Positions 4,923 to 5,312 of a stretch of 5,312 nt of DNA are shown piece after piece. The DNA is from Bacteroidota bacterium (GTDB taxonomy: Bacteria; Zhuqueibacterota; JdFR-76; DREG01). Numbering within the stretch: the stretch's first letter is position 1; every line of letters begins with the position of its first letter. The stretch lies in assembly GCA_030624545.1 (NCBI GenBank), contig JAUXJX010000174.1, positions 1 through 5,312 on the forward strand, in the 5' to 3' direction. A program made the position numbers and the translations under genes. A model generated the notes under the pieces. It was not told where the DNA came from. It made no database searches and worked only from the letters and a program-made list of their open reading frames with translations.

Positions 4923-5312
4923 ATGGCTCATTATTTATTTGATTTCTCTGGGAGATTTTATTATCTTTTCATCGTTTATCTACTCCGGATATCATTTCGG
5001 ATTCTCTTTGGATTCAGAGTTAAGGGTCTGGAGAACTGGGAGCGAGGTGGCGTATTTTTAATGGCCTCGAACCATAAAAGCTACCTGGACCCATTTTTGA
5101 TAGGAGCGGCTGCTCCCACGGAAATCTGTTATTTGGCAAAAAAAGAAGTTTTTGGGTGGCCAGTTCTCGGATATCTCGCACGTAAATACAACGCTGTCCC
5201 CACAAGGCGGCGAGGAATTGACCTGGAGGTATTTCGAACTGCAAAGAGCATATTGGATGGAAAAAAACCTCTATTGATATTTATTGAGGGCACACGCAGC
5301 AGGGATAGCGAA
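4923..5312 (+). CDS. plsC: PlsC-family 1-acyl-sn-glycerol-3-phosphate acyltransferase, N-terminal part (runs off the right edge)
   Basis: A frame opens at ATG 4923 and stays open to the window end, giving 130 residues of a lysophosphatidic acid acyltransferase-like protein. Such enzymes add the second acyl chain to make phosphatidic acid at the inner membrane face. A hydrophobic segment (about 12-31, YYLFIVYLLRISFRILFGF) suits a membrane anchor. The acyltransferase motifs are visible: the catalytic H51-x4-D56 in SNHKSYLDPF, the segment LAKKEVFGWPVLGYLARKYN (71-90), and FIEGTRSRD (120-128), where Ile replaces the proline of the usual FPEGTRS. An in-frame TAA at 4893-4895 limits the start; TTG 4914 is a weak alternative, and only a faint GAG (4916-4918) lies upstream. 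The rest of the gene is outside the window. Substrate choice within the PlsC family cannot be fixed from this part. Confidence 0.9.
   Translation, partial: MAHYLFDFSGRFYYLFIVYLLRISFRILFGFRVKGLENWERGGVFLMASNHKSYLDPFLIGAAAPTEICYLAKKEVFGWPVLGYLARKYNAVPTRRRGIDLEVFRTAKSILDGKKPLLIFIEGTRSRDSE

Overview
The window is a dense run of housekeeping genes, all on the + strand, from a bacterium of moderate G+C content. The gene order (an HNH protein, then trpS, scpA, scpB, an RsuA-family pseudouridine synthase, cmk and a PlsC-type acyltransferase) and the protein sequences fit the former Deltaproteobacteria (Desulfobacterota and relatives). This taxonomic guess is from memory of gene order, not from a search. 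The tryptophanyl-tRNA synthetase carries a four-cysteine motif like the [4Fe-4S] site of the Thermotoga enzyme, which would suit an anaerobe.

Layout. Bases 1-114 are the end of a probable acyl-CoA thioesterase, which overlaps by 8 nt the start of a 54-residue Trm112-family zinc-ribbon protein (107-271). Next comes the only sizeable gap near the left end (272-425). It has no convincing promoter or terminator but has inverted repeats that could form a branched RNA leader. From 426 a tightly packed cluster begins: HNH-domain protein (426-938), trpS (965-1975), scpA (1988-2716), scpB (about 2727-3314), the pseudouridine synthase (3304-4017), cmk (4097-4819), and a PlsC-family acyltransferase that starts at 4923 and runs off the right edge.

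How the genes relate. ScpA and ScpB are the kleisin and winged-helix partners of SMC in bacterial condensin; smc itself is not here. TrpRS, the pseudouridine synthase and the Trm112 protein belong to translation and RNA modification. Cmk supplies CDP/dCDP, and CDP-linked lipid precursors need CTP, while the PlsC-like enzyme makes phosphatidic acid. The short spacings and overlaps suggest one or a few operons of growth-related genes rather than a single pathway.

No mobile element, CRISPR array, RNA gene or clear defence system is visible. The most interesting signals are small: a 28-codon ORF that exactly bridges the pseudouridine synthase and cmk with ATGA overlaps at both ends, the Fe-S-type cysteine motif in TrpRS, the near absence of Shine-Dalgarno sequences from 426 onward, and the uncharacterised HNH protein in a housekeeping cluster.
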